DNA of 16,489 nucleotides from Deltaproteobacteria bacterium. Its GTDB lineage: Bacteria; Desulfobacterota; Desulfobulbia; Desulfobulbales; Desulfobulbaceae. The stretch covers positions 1 to 16,489 of the forward strand of contig JAJRVA010000248.1 of assembly GCA_024277485.1 (NCBI GenBank), given 5' to 3'. The translations under genes and the position numbers were made by a program. Below the pieces are notes generated by a model. That model worked only from the letters and a program-made list of their open reading frames with translations, did no database searches and had not been told where the DNA came from. Positions 1 through 7,617 of this stretch are shown piece by piece; the stretch's first letter is position 1, and each line of letters starts with the position of its first letter.

Positions 1-101
1 CAGGTGACAGGTGACAGGTGACAGGTGACAGGTGACAGGTGACAGGTGACAGGTGACAGGTGACAGGTGACAGGTGACAGGTGACAGGTGACAGGTGACA
101 G
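1..101. repeat. Heptanucleotide tandem repeat (CAGGTGA, about 14.4 copies)
   Basis: The 7-bp unit CAGGTGA is repeated without interruption from base 1 to base 98, and a partial CAG follows. The array touches the window edge, so its true length is unknown. A 7-bp period is not a multiple of three, so the array is unlikely to be coding. Its last full copies abut a TATAAT box, described in the promoter entry. Confidence 0.97.
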
Positions 102-109
102 AGTATAAT
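81..109 (+). promoter_or_regulatory. Putative sigma-70 promoter whose -35 lies in the repeat array
   Basis: GTGACA at 81-86 matches the -35 consensus TTGACA at five of six positions. Exactly 17 bases later comes a perfect TATAAT at 104-109. The -35 hexamer is part of the CAGGTGA repeat. Transcription would start near 116 and run through a leader of about 200 nt to the inositol-monophosphatase gene at 318. This is read from sequence only. Confidence 0.5.
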
Positions 110-168
110 ATGGTGAAGTTTGCAGTCAACCGCCATTTTTGTTTTTTTTAATGGAACGCTGAACAGTT

Positions 169-273
169 ATGCCTGACGAAAATTATATAAAACATGGTAT
201 TAGCCGTGCCGTGGCCCTGCAGCTGCTTGACCTGCAGGCCATGCAGGATATTGCGGGCGATCCCGGCTTGTAA
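169..273 (+). CDS. Short ORF, possible small protein of unknown function
   Basis: A 34-codon ORF starts with ATG at 169 and ends with TAA at 273, between the putative promoter at 81-109 and the gene at 318. The product begins MPDENYIKHGISRAV and contains a short amphipathic Leu/Gln-rich stretch. It has no signal peptide, membrane segment or recognisable motif. There is no convincing Shine-Dalgarno sequence ahead of the ATG. It could be a small gene cotranscribed with the downstream gene, a leader ORF, a remnant of a longer gene, or chance. Confidence 0.25.
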   Translation: MPDENYIKHGISRAVALQLLDLQAMQDIAGDPGL

Positions 274-317
274 TTTTTCCTGCTCCTGACAGCTGAATTT
301 CAACGGAGACGACGTGC

Positions 318-1136
318 ATGGAACGAATAACAAACCTTGTTGACCTGTGCTCTTCCAACGAGCTCAAGAACCAGTGCCGGGCCGCCGGCAGGGCTGTCCT
401 GACAGCAGGAAATATCATCGGGGAACTCTACGACAAGCCGCACTCCATAAAGATGAAGGGTGCAATTGATCTGGTCACCGAGGCGGATGTTGCGGCTGAA
501 ACCGCCATTATCGCCTCCCTGGATGAAGATGCCCCGGGGATAGCCGTCATGGCCGAAGAGTCTTTCAACAGCGAGCTGGACCCAAGTAAGGGGAAAGTAT
601 GGGTCATCGACCCGCTGGACGGCACCACCAACTTTGCGCACGGGATTCCTTTTTTTGCCGTGTCTCTCGCCCTGCTGGAAAACGGGAAACCCCGGCTCGG
701 CATGATATACTGTCCCATGCAGGACGAGTTGTTCTGTGCCGCACCGGGCTGCGGAGCCTGGCTGAACAACAGATCCATTAAGACTACTGACACGGAATTC
801 CTTCTTCAGGCCCTGGTGGCAACGGGTTTTCCATACGATATTCACGCCCACCTGGCCCGCATCACATCGCAACTGCAAGCGGTCCTCCCCAAGGTCCGTG
901 ATATCAGGCGGTGCGGCGCCGCGGCCGTGGACCTGGCCTATGTGTCCTGCGGCCGGCTGGACGCGTTCTGGGAACTGGACCTCAAGCCCTGGGACACTGC
1001 TGCCGGCTGCCTCCTGGTCAGTGAGGCAGGCGGCCGGGTCAGTGATTTGCTGGGCCGGGAATATTCACCGTTCAAACAGGAAATTCTGGCCACAAACGGC
1101 AGGCTGCATCCCCTGATGCTTGAGCTGCTTTCATGA
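318..1136 (+). CDS. Inositol monophosphatase family protein (SuhB-like)
   Basis: This 272-aa protein belongs to the Mg-dependent, Li-sensitive phosphatase superfamily (inositol monophosphatase/SuhB/CysQ/FBPase). The family dephosphorylates inositol-1-phosphate or related sugar and nucleotide phosphates in the cytoplasm. Metal-site motifs are intact: DLVTEAD at 51-57, AEES at 79-82, WVIDPLDGTTNF at 95-106 and WDTAAG at 225-230 followed by EAGG. The length is normal for the family. The ATG at 318 is preceded by ACGGAG with good spacing. The stop overlaps the start of the downstream transporter (ATGA), so the two are probably translationally coupled. The substrate cannot be decided from sequence. 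A PAP phosphatase (CysQ-like) role would fit the PAPS synthase nearby, but the motif spacing looks more like SuhB. Confidence 0.93.
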   Translation: MERITNLVDLCSSNELKNQCRAAGRAVLTAGNIIGELYDKPHSIKMKGAIDLVTEADVAAETAIIASLDEDAPGIAVMAEESFNSELDPSKGKVWVIDPLDGTTNFAHGIPFFAVSLALLENGKPRLGMIYCPMQDELFCAAPGCGAWLNNRSIKTTDTEFLLQALVATGFPYDIHAHLARITSQLQAVLPKVRDIRRCGAAAVDLAYVSCGRLDAFWELDLKPWDTAAGCLLVSEAGGRVSDLLGREYSPFKQEILATNGRLHPLMLELLS

Positions 1137-2062
1137 ACAGGACGCTTCGCCTCGAAGCGTCACCATTGCCGCTGTGGCTGATGCACGGCCTGCTGCTGAT
1201 CGCCGCAAGCCTGGTGTCCACATCGTTTACCGTGGGCAAGGCCATTGCAGCGGGACTTGACCCGGCTGTTCTGACCCTGCTCCGCTTTTTCCTGGCCGCC
1301 CTGCTCTTCCTGCCCTATATACACATTCGTTACACCCTGGCCCGGCCATCCTGGTCAGCCCTGGGCCGGTACTCGATTATCAGCGGAGCGCTGGTCGCCT
1401 TTTTCTGGCTGATGTTTGCTGCTCTGCAATCGACCACGGCATTGAACACCAGTGTTATTTTCACGCTGGTACCGGGCATTTCAGGGATCTACAGCGCTCT
1501 TGTCCTGCGGGAACGGCTGGGCCGGTACCGATTGCTGGCCCTGGGCCTGGCCATGACCGGAGCGCTCTGGGTCATCTTCCATGGTGATATTGCACGACTG
1601 CTGCACCTGCAGCTCGGCAGGGGCGACCTGCTCTTTTTTTACGGCTGTCTCTTCATGGCCGCCTATACACCCCTGGTCAAACTCCTGCACCGGGGCGAAC
1701 CCATGGCAGTCATGACCTTCTGGGTCCTGGTAACCGGCAGCATCTGGCTTGTGGTTTTAGGAGGGAACCGCCTTGCAGCAGTGGACTGGGGCGCTGTTGC
1801 CCCCATGGTCTGGTGGGGAATTGTCTACCTGGCCATCTTCTGCACCATCATCACCTTTTTCCTGACCCAGGTCGCCACTCTCAGCCTTGGTCCTACCCGG
1901 GTCATGGCCTACAGCTACCTGTATCCACCCATGGTCCTGGTGATCGACTGGCTCATGGGACACGGACTGCCGCCACTGAGGACCATCGTAGGCGTGGTGA
2001 TCATCGTGCCGGCCATGGTTATCGTCCAGCATGGAGCAGGGAAGACAGGTAAAAGTTCATAA
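1133..2062 (+). CDS. DMT superfamily transporter (EamA family)
   Basis: This 309-aa integral membrane protein has about ten hydrophobic segments in two repeated halves, the layout of EamA-type drug/metabolite transporters. Visible features include the first hydrophobic helix at about 14-36, LLRFFLAALLFLP at about 49-61, SALVLRERLG at about 121-130 followed by the ALGLAMTGAL helix, and the second-half counterpart SYLYPPMVLVIDW at about 261-273. Residues after about 300 form a short polar cytoplasmic tail. The family exports amino acids, nucleosides or other small metabolites; this substrate is unknown. The start overlaps the previous stop by 4 bp, indicating an operon. The gene converges on pyrF with a repeat-rich 107-bp gap between them. 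Confidence 0.9.
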   Translation: MNRTLRLEASPLPLWLMHGLLLIAASLVSTSFTVGKAIAAGLDPAVLTLLRFFLAALLFLPYIHIRYTLARPSWSALGRYSIISGALVAFFWLMFAALQSTTALNTSVIFTLVPGISGIYSALVLRERLGRYRLLALGLAMTGALWVIFHGDIARLLHLQLGRGDLLFFYGCLFMAAYTPLVKLLHRGEPMAVMTFWVLVTGSIWLVVLGGNRLAAVDWGAVAPMVWWGIVYLAIFCTIITFFLTQVATLSLGPTRVMAYSYLYPPMVLVIDWLMGHGLPPLRTIVGVVIIVPAMVIVQHGAGKTGKSS

Positions 2063-2186
2063 AGTTGAAAGTTTAGAATATGCAGCCTTCGACTGATTGG
2101 AAAATATTAACGGATAAATCAACATCGATAATATTTCACAGCCTTCCAGCTTTACCAACTTTACTAACTTTATAAACTTTCAACTT
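2062..2186. repeat. Nested inverted repeats and 9-bp tandem repeat between convergent genes
   Basis: A perfect 14-bp inverted repeat, AAGTTGAAAGTTTA at 2062-2075 and its complement at 2173-2186, encloses the space between the transporter and pyrF. A second 8-bp pair, AAATATTA at 2102-2109 and TAATATTT at 2129-2136, nests inside it. The right arm is the end of four degenerate 9-bp units (CTTTAYYAA-like) at 2150-2185, and it overlaps the last codons and stop of pyrF. There is no GC-rich stem with a T-run, so this is not a classical terminator. It may be a small dispersed repeat or a fold-back element acting on both convergent transcripts. Confidence 0.7.
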
Positions 2187-2892
2187 GCGCAAGGCCTTGC
2201 GCGATCTCCTCCTGCAGGGAGAGAACCGTACCCAGGGGATCTTCAGCCGTGCTGATGGGACGACCGATAACCACGTGATCGGCTCCGTTGATGATTGCCT
2301 GTCTGGCCGTGGCAACGCGTTTCTGATCATCTTTTGCCACGTCCCTGTTCAACCCGGGCCGGATGCCCGGGGTGACGACAAGGAAATTCCCTCCCAGCGC
2401 CTCGCGCAGCGGCTCCGCCTCCAGGGCCGACGAGACCACCCCGTCGCAGCCCAGCTCCAATGCCTTGCGGGCCCGGGTCAGCACCAGGTCGCGCACTGAG
2501 CCGGTCATACCCAGCTCGACCATGTCCGACTCGTCAAAACTGGTCAGCACGGTTACGGCCAGGATCTTCATGTCCGCCCTGGCTGCTACGGCGGCCTCGA
2601 TAATCGGCCTGTTGCCGTGCACGGTGGCAAAACTCACCCCCCTGTTGCTGATCTGTTCCACTGCCAGGTGAACGGTTTCCGGGATATCAAAGAATTTCAA
2701 ATCCAGCATCACCTTGTTGCCCCGTGCGAGGATGTCATCCACCACGGGCCAGCCACCAGCTAAAAAAAGCTGCAGGCCGACCTTGAAAAACCGGATATGA
2801 CTGTCAAGCTTGCGTACCCACTCCCCGGCCAACGCGGGGTCAGCAAAATCGAGGGCAAAAATTATTCTCTCATCAAGGGGTATTTTTTTCAT
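2170..2892 (-). CDS. pyrF: Orotidine 5'-phosphate decarboxylase
   Basis: This 240-aa enzyme decarboxylates OMP to UMP, the last step of de novo pyrimidine synthesis. The catalytic signature DLKFFDIP at 64-71 provides the D64-K66-D69 triad. Other family landmarks are ALDF at 13-16, the VTPGIRP phosphate loop at 173-179 and VIGRPI at 208-213. The length matches bacterial PyrF. The ATG is preceded on the coding strand by AAGGAAA. It lies 75 bp downstream of the sulfurylase/APS kinase gene on the same strand with no terminator visible between, so cotranscription is possible. The last codons and stop lie inside a repeat element. Confidence 0.97.
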   Translation of the reverse strand: MKKIPLDERIIFALDFADPALAGEWVRKLDSHIRFFKVGLQLFLAGGWPVVDDILARGNKVMLDLKFFDIPETVHLAVEQISNRGVSFATVHGNRPIIEAAVAARADMKILAVTVLTSFDESDMVELGMTGSVRDLVLTRARKALELGCDGVVSSALEAEPLREALGGNFLVVTPGIRPGLNRDVAKDDQKRVATARQAIINGADHVVIGRPISTAEDPLGTVLSLQEEIAQGLAQVESL

Positions 2893-2967
2893 CAGGGTTT
2901 CCTTTCAGCCTCTCCAGTTCCCCGGATCTTCAGACTGTGATTTCACGTGCGGCAGGATAATGACACT

Positions 2968-4671
2968 TTACCTCAGGTAACCCTGCTCCTCAAGATAGAG
3001 CATGATTTCCTGGACCGCCTCGGCAGGGGTCAGGGTCGATGTGTCGAGGGTCAGTTCTGGATTTGAAGGTGGAATATACGGATCGGAAACACCTGTAACT
3101 CCTTTAATCTTTCCTGCCCTTGCCTTTGCGTACAGTCCCTTGCGGTCGCGCTGTTCACACACCTCAAGCGGGGTGGATACATATACCTCGATGTAGCCGC
3201 CATAACAGCTGATAAGTTCACGATTGGCCTGCCTGGACTCTTCATAGGGTGCAATGGGCGCACAGAGAGCAATACCGCCGTTTTTGGTGATCTCGCTGGC
3301 CACAAAACCTATTCTGGTCACGTTCAGGTTGCGGTGCTCCCGGGAATACGTCAACTCAGATGACAGGTTTTTCCGGACAATATCCCCATCTAGGAGGGTA
3401 ACAGGGCGGTCCCGCATTTCCATGAACTTGACCATCAGGACCTGGGCAATAGTTGATTTACCTGACCCGGACAGGCCGGTCAGGAAAATCGTAAACCCCT
3501 GTTTTGACCGTGGAGGATACGATTTACGCAGTTCAGCAACGACCTCGGGATAGGAAAACCAGTCAGGGATCTCCAGCCCCCATTCCAGCCTGCGTCGCAG
3601 TTCGCGGGAGGAAATGGTTTTCACGTCCTTCTCGTCAACATCTTTCAGAAACACGTACTGGGCCTTGTCCTCAAGGTAGCCCATCTTCCGCTGAGGTACC
3701 ATATCGATGCCGGTTTCTGAACTGTACCTGTCAACAAACTGCTGCGCGGCATGCCGGGGATAGTACAGATCCCTCTCGGTCCCGGCAAAGGGGTCCGCAT
3801 GATCGTCGGCAACCATGAAATGACTGCAGCCGAAATTTTTCCGAATGATTGCGTGCCACAGGGCTTCACGGGGTCCGGCCCACCGCCGGGCCAGCGGGGT
3901 AATGCCGAGCATCATTATATTTTTTGGAAATTTATAAATGAATTCCCGGTAACAGCGAACATGTGTATAATGGTCGATACTTCCCGGCGACTCCAACCCG
4001 ACAACGGGATGCAGGAAAATACTGGCGCCGATTTCCCGCGCTGCAGACAGGACCATCTCCCGATGGGCACAATGGAGATACTCCTCGGTGTGGAAGCCAA
4101 GGACCCGCCGCCAGCCGTACTGGGTGAAACGCCGGTGTGTTTCAGACGGTGTAAACCGCAGTTCCCTGAAATCATAATGAATCGGCAGGCTGACCCCCTC
4201 AACCGGACCGCCTATACAGACAGGATATACCTGCTGGTACAGGTGCTGAACGCCCGGATGCCGGTCAGGATCATCAGTACCGTAGACAAGCCGGGCCTCC
4301 ATCTTCCTGTCCGGCTTCCAGATATCCTCAATGGTCATGATGGCCAGCAGGAACCCCTCCTGATCATTCAGGGCCAGCTTTTGCCCGGGTTCAAGCGCCT
4401 CAGCAAATTTTTCCGGCACATCCAGGCAGATGGGAATGGGCCAGACTGTTCCGTCACCAAGACGATTATCTGCAAGGACGCTCTCATAGTCGGCCCTGTT
4501 CAGAAACCCGGTCAGCGGGTATAGCGCCCTGTTCAAAAGGAGTTCCAGGTCACAGAGCTGTCTCTGGTTCAGATCAAGGTCCTGAAAATCAAGCGCACTG
4601 TTGCGCAAATCCTCAGCTCTGCGAAAATGAACAATCAGGCTTTCAGAGTATTCCGTCTTTGTATCAAGCAT
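2968..4671 (-). CDS. sat-cysC: Bifunctional sulfate adenylyltransferase / adenylylsulfate kinase (PAPS synthase), SAT active site altered
   Basis: This 567-aa fusion has an N-terminal ATP-sulfurylase-like domain (about 1-380) and a C-terminal APS kinase (about 390-567). The kinase looks complete: P-loop GLSGSGKST at 399-407, LDGDIVR at 427-433, APIAPYEESR at 471-480 and KGLYAKAR at 511-518. Enzymes of this layout make PAPS from sulfate and ATP for assimilation or sulfation. The sulfurylase half keeps the fold landmark AGPREALWHAIIRKN at 265-279 and the ELRRRL region at 357-362. However, the usual QTRNPxHxxH motif reads HTEEYLHCAH at 194-203, and GRDHAGP reads ADDHADP at 288-294, so two conserved arginines are lost. 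SAT activity is therefore doubtful. No ribosome binding site precedes the ATG; a promoter so close that the mRNA could be leaderless is described separately. Confidence 0.9.
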   Translation of the reverse strand: MLDTKTEYSESLIVHFRRAEDLRNSALDFQDLDLNQRQLCDLELLLNRALYPLTGFLNRADYESVLADNRLGDGTVWPIPICLDVPEKFAEALEPGQKLALNDQEGFLLAIMTIEDIWKPDRKMEARLVYGTDDPDRHPGVQHLYQQVYPVCIGGPVEGVSLPIHYDFRELRFTPSETHRRFTQYGWRRVLGFHTEEYLHCAHREMVLSAAREIGASIFLHPVVGLESPGSIDHYTHVRCYREFIYKFPKNIMMLGITPLARRWAGPREALWHAIIRKNFGCSHFMVADDHADPFAGTERDLYYPRHAAQQFVDRYSSETGIDMVPQRKMGYLEDKAQYVFLKDVDEKDVKTISSRELRRRLEWGLEIPDWFSYPEVVAELRKSYPPRSKQGFTIFLTGLSGSGKSTIAQVLMVKFMEMRDRPVTLLDGDIVRKNLSSELTYSREHRNLNVTRIGFVASEITKNGGIALCAPIAPYEESRQANRELISCYGGYIEVYVSTPLEVCEQRDRKGLYAKARAGKIKGVTGVSDPYIPPSNPELTLDTSTLTPAEAVQEIMLYLEEQGYLR

Positions 4672-4678
4672 GGTTGCT

Positions 4679-4708
4679 ATGATAAATGAAAAGAATACTC
4701 GGAGTCAA
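4679..4708 (-). promoter_or_regulatory. Putative sigma-70 promoter of the sat-cysC gene, possibly leaderless
   Basis: On the minus strand TTGACT (4703-4708) is followed by an 18-bp spacer and TATCAT (4679-4684). Only seven bases separate the -10 box from the ATG at 4671, which places the expected transcription start at or next to the A of the start codon. That fits the absence of a Shine-Dalgarno sequence. Confidence 0.5.
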
Positions 4709-4802
4709 CCAAAAGCCCGCTCTTTACGCACTTTTTTTAAAGAATTTCAAAGAGTTTTGGACAAAAAAGACAGACACGGCATATCATGAGTATTTCACAG
4801 CG

Positions 4803-4845
4803 CCTGAAAAAGAAAAGCGGCCGGAGACTGTACGGCACCGGCCGC
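4803..4845 (-). terminator. Rho-independent terminator of the ComEA-like gene
   Basis: Read on the minus strand, a perfect 8-bp stem GCGGCCGG/CCGGCCGC (4838-4845 with 4817-4824, 13-nt loop) is followed by TTTTCTTTTTC. It lies 15 bp after the stop of the ComEA-like gene and upstream of the sat-cysC promoter, so it separates the two transcripts. Confidence 0.85.
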
Positions 4846-4859
4846 CATTGAGCTGGGCA

Positions 4860-5114
4860 TTATCTGCTTACTTCAATATCAGGGCCGATCTTTTCAACGA
4901 TCTTGTTTCCTATCCCCTTGACCTGAACAAGATCTTCCTTCTTTTTAAACTTTCCGTGCTCTTCACGGTATTTGACAATGGCCTCCGCTTTTGCTGCCCC
5001 AATACCGGGCAGTGCTTCCAGCTCCTGCACCGAGGCCTTATTAATATCGACCTTGGCAAAAGCGGATGTCGCCAGAAACATCATCATCATGACACAAAAA
5101 CATATTTTTTTCAT
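4860..5114 (-). CDS. Small secreted helix-hairpin-helix protein (ComEA-like)
   Basis: This 84-aa protein has a Sec signal peptide (MKK, a hydrophobic Met/Phe/Leu core, then SAFA with likely cleavage after residue 20). The remainder is a double helix-hairpin-helix domain. It carries LEALPGIGAAKAEAIV at 32-47 and LVQVKGIGNKIVEKIG at 62-77, the spacing of the ComEA C-terminal DNA-binding domain. Such proteins bind double-stranded DNA without sequence specificity outside the cytoplasm, in competence or DNA uptake. It lacks the longer membrane-anchored linker of classical ComEA, so it is a minimal periplasmic form. The ATG has a strong GGAGG six bases upstream. It is monocistronic, with an AT-rich upstream region and its own terminator. 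Confidence 0.92.
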   Translation of the reverse strand: MKKICFCVMMMMFLATSAFAKVDINKASVQELEALPGIGAAKAEAIVKYREEHGKFKKKEDLVQVKGIGNKIVEKIGPDIEVSR

Positions 5115-5436
5115 ATCTAACCTCCAGTTATTGTATTATTAATATAACCTCTACCTTGTATCTAAATATATAGAGTATATATTATCATGTCAAATACAAA
5201 ATATAATATAATAGAATATTATTAACAGTCAGTTAAATGATATATAGGTGATAGTTCGATATTTTGTAACATTATCTATGTTGAAAATTATTTTTATAGA
5301 GAAAACCGGATGAACAAATTTTCACATATTAATATATAATATTATTATTACATATAGTTAGTATTTCACCTACAATCCTCTCCAAAGGGCGGAGAGTAAG
5401 AAAAACGGGGAGGATGCGACGGGAAGGGGTGACTGC
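5115..5436. other. AT-rich intergenic region without a gene
   Basis: From about 5130 to 5370 the sequence is dominated by A and T, with many TATA/ATAT/AATATT runs, in sharp contrast to the GC-richer flanking genes. It must hold the promoter of the ComEA-like gene (minus strand), but the low complexity prevents a unique call. At 5378-5396 CTCTCC and GGAGAG form a 6-bp hairpin downstream of galE with no T-run after it on the minus strand, so it is at best a weak terminator. I see no ORF or RNA gene. Confidence 0.7.
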
Positions 5437-6420
5437 TTAAACGGAATGGAAGTGTTTCCGGTGCCATTTCCAGGCGGTATGGATGATGGATTCGAGGTCC
5501 TGGAATTGAGGGTTCCAGTTCAGATTGCTGGAGATACGGTCAGCATTGCCGATCAGACGGGAAGGGTCGCCTGGTCGACGCTGTCCCATTAGAACCGGAA
5601 TGTCCCTGCCGGTTATCCGCCGGGCTGTTTCAATCACCTGCTGTACGGAAAACCCCTGGCCGTTGCCAAGGTTATAGGCAGTGGATTCAGCTCCGTCTTC
5701 AAGGGCCTTCAGAGCCAGCACATGGGCATCGGCAAGATCGGCAACATGGATATAATCACGGACGCAGGTACCGTCCTCAGTGTCATAGTCATCACCAAAG
5801 ACCGTAATACTCTCCCGTCTACCGGCAGCAACGTCCAGCACCAGTGGAACAAGGTGGGTTTCCGGGTCATGGTCCTCGCCTGTGTCCCCGGCCCGGTCCG
5901 CACCGGCGGCATTAAAATAGCGTAAGGCAATGGACCGGAGACCATACGCGGCAGAGAAATCCTGCATGACCTGCTCCACCATCAGCTTTGAGCGGCCATA
6001 AGGATTGATCGGCTGCTGAGCGTGATCCTCGGTAATCGTACCCGGCCCCGGGAGACCATAGGTAGCGCAGGAACTGGAGAAGATGAATTTATCTATGTTG
6101 TGCTCAAGCATGGCCTCCAGCAGAGTGAGGGACCCGACCACGTTGTTCCGGTAGTACTTTGCCGGTTCCTGTACCGACTCACCCACATACGCAAAGGCAG
6201 CGAAATGCATGACTGCGGAAGGTTTGTACTGCTCAATGGCCCTGTCAAGCTGAGTGCGGTCGAGAATATCCCCCTCGACAAGCGGCCCCCACTTTACCGC
6301 CCAGGGGTGGCCATAAACCAGGTTGTCGTAGGCCACCGGGGTGTAGCCAGACCGGGCGAGGGCCTTGCATGCGTGGCTGCCGATATAACCGGCGCCGCCT
6401 GTAACGAGAATCGTATCCAT
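5437..6420 (-). CDS. galE: UDP-glucose 4-epimerase
   Basis: This 327-aa extended short-chain dehydrogenase/reductase interconverts UDP-glucose and UDP-galactose, supplying galactose for LPS or exopolysaccharide. The NAD-binding GGAGYIGSH is at 8-16. The catalytic SSSCATYG (115-122, Ser117 equivalent to the conserved serine) is followed by YGRSK (Tyr141, Lys145). GalE-typical segments include ALRYFNAAGA at 165-174, YNLGNGQGFSV at 249-259 and RRPGDPSRL at 281-289. The length is typical. It starts 9 bp after the stop of the upstream epimerase-family gene on the same strand, so the two form an operon. No clear Shine-Dalgarno sequence precedes the ATG, suggesting translational coupling. Confidence 0.96.
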   Translation of the reverse strand: MDTILVTGGAGYIGSHACKALARSGYTPVAYDNLVYGHPWAVKWGPLVEGDILDRTQLDRAIEQYKPSAVMHFAAFAYVGESVQEPAKYYRNNVVGSLTLLEAMLEHNIDKFIFSSSCATYGLPGPGTITEDHAQQPINPYGRSKLMVEQVMQDFSAAYGLRSIALRYFNAAGADRAGDTGEDHDPETHLVPLVLDVAAGRRESITVFGDDYDTEDGTCVRDYIHVADLADAHVLALKALEDGAESTAYNLGNGQGFSVQQVIETARRITGRDIPVLMGQRRPGDPSRLIGNADRISSNLNWNPQFQDLESIIHTAWKWHRKHFHSV

Positions 6421-6429
6421 GCTGCTGGT

Positions 6430-7395
6430 TCAACCGGCCGAATACCCCGTTATCAGGACACCTTCAAAGTACGAGATGGTTTTCTTCAACCCCTCATCAA
6501 GCCTGACCCTGGGTTCCCAGGCCAGCTTTTGTCTGGCCAGAGTGATGTCCGGCCGGCGCTGAATCGGGTCGTCACTTGGCAGCGGCAGGTATTCCAGTTG
6601 TGATGCGGAACCGGTGAGTTCAATGATCTTTTCAGCCAGCTCCCTGATGGTAAACTCGCCGGGATTTCCGGTATTTACCGGTCCGGTAAAATCGTCTTCA
6701 GTACCCATCAGGCGGATAAACGCCTCAATCAGATCATCAACATAGCAAAAGGAACGGCTCTGGCTGCCGTCCCCGTAAATGGTAATGGGCCTGTCCTGCA
6801 GAGCCTGCATGATGAAGTTGGAAACCACCCGGCCGTCATTGGGATGCATATTGGGGCCGTAAGTATTGAAAATGCGGGCCACCTTTATCTGCAGCCTGTG
6901 CTGGCGGTAATAATCAAAAAACAGGGTTTCAGCGCAGCGCTTGCCCTCATCATGGCAGGAACGGAAGCCAATGGGATTAACGTGGCCCCAGTATTCCTCC
7001 GGCTGAGGATGCATCTGGGGGTCGCCATACACTTCGCTGGTCGAGGCCTGAAATATTTTGGCCCCTACCCTTTTGGCCAGGCCTAACATGTTAATAGCCC
7101 CGTGTACACTGGTTTTGGTCGTCTGTACAGGATCATGCTGGTAATGGACAGGTGAGGCAGGACAGGCCAGGTTGTATATCTCATCCACCTCGACATACAG
7201 TGGAAAGGTAACGTCATGACGCAAAACCTCGAAATGCGGATTGTCAAGGAGCTCGACGATGTTATCCTTTGTTCCTGTAAAGAAGTTGTCCACACAGATA
7301 ACTTCATTCCCTGCATCAAGAAGGCGCCTGCAGAGGTGGGAGCCTAAAAAGCCGGCCCCTCCGGTTACAATGACCCTTTTACGCTGATGGTACAT
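6430..7395 (-). CDS. UDP-glucuronate decarboxylase (UDP-xylose synthase)-like epimerase, catalytic Tyr replaced by His
   Basis: This 321-aa extended SDR protein resembles UDP-xylose synthases, which convert UDP-glucuronate to UDP-xylose. The NAD site GGAGFLGSH is at 12-20. Family-typical segments include [13 protein letters not shown] at 74-86, [10 protein letters not shown] at 117-126, [10 protein letters not shown] at 134-143, [12 protein letters not shown] at 174-185, and [15 protein letters not shown] at 207-221. The usual SCYDEGKR reads SCHDEGKR at 146-153: the YxxxK tyrosine is His148 (codon CAT at 6952-6954), while Lys152 is kept. I place the start at 7395, because AAGGAAA lies just upstream; an in-frame ATG at 7500 would add 35 residues unlike any SDR. 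It heads a two-gene operon with galE. Confidence 0.9.
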   Translation of the reverse strand: MYHQRKRVIVTGGAGFLGSHLCRRLLDAGNEVICVDNFFTGTKDNIVELLDNPHFEVLRHDVTFPLYVEVDEIYNLACPASPVHYQHDPVQTTKTSVHGAINMLGLAKRVGAKIFQASTSEVYGDPQMHPQPEEYWGHVNPIGFRSCHDEGKRCAETLFFDYYRQHRLQIKVARIFNTYGPNMHPNDGRVVSNFIMQALQDRPITIYGDGSQSRSFCYVDDLIEAFIRLMGTEDDFTGPVNTGNPGEFTIRELAEKIIELTGSASQLEYLPLPSDDPIQRRPDITLARQKLAWEPRVRLDEGLKKTISYFEGVLITGYSAG

Positions 7396-7525
7396 AGTTT
7401 TCCTTGTCCATGGTATTTGCGACGTACCCGCAAAGTGTTTGAAGAACCGGCGATCACACCACAATACAGACAGGCACAACACTGAACCGTGGTTCCTCAA
7501 TACCTTTCACGAAAACCTCAAGTGG

Positions 7526-7534
7526 AGTATAATA
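7526..7534 (-). promoter_or_regulatory. Possible -10 region for the epimerase operon
   Basis: In the 222-bp gap between the terminator at 7618 and the epimerase start at 7395, the minus strand reads TATTATACT at 7526-7534, giving two overlapping -10-like hexamers. No good -35 lies at the right distance, and the same bases read AGTATAATA on the plus strand. This is a weak call. Confidence 0.25.
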
Positions 7535-7617
7535 GAAAATACACTTATATGGAACATTTAGCGTAATATTTCAACAGAGGAATTGAAACCGGACATGGAA
7601 TTGCGGCGGGAGGATAT

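Noticed and set aside
3751..4524. Long plus-strand ORF of 257 codons
   Set aside because: It lies fully antisense to the sat-cysC gene, whose domains and motifs are clear; the antisense product has no recognisable features.
4686..5120. Plus-strand ORF of 144 codons
   Set aside because: It is antisense to the ComEA-like gene and runs through its terminator; no plausible function or ribosome binding site.
5378..5396. CTCTCC/GGAGAG hairpin as galE terminator
   Set aside because: The stem is only 6 bp and no T-run follows on the minus strand.
7396..7500. N-terminal extension of the UDP-xylose-synthase-like protein from ATG 7500
   Set aside because: The extra 35 residues do not resemble an SDR N-terminus, and ATG 7395 has a good ribosome binding site.
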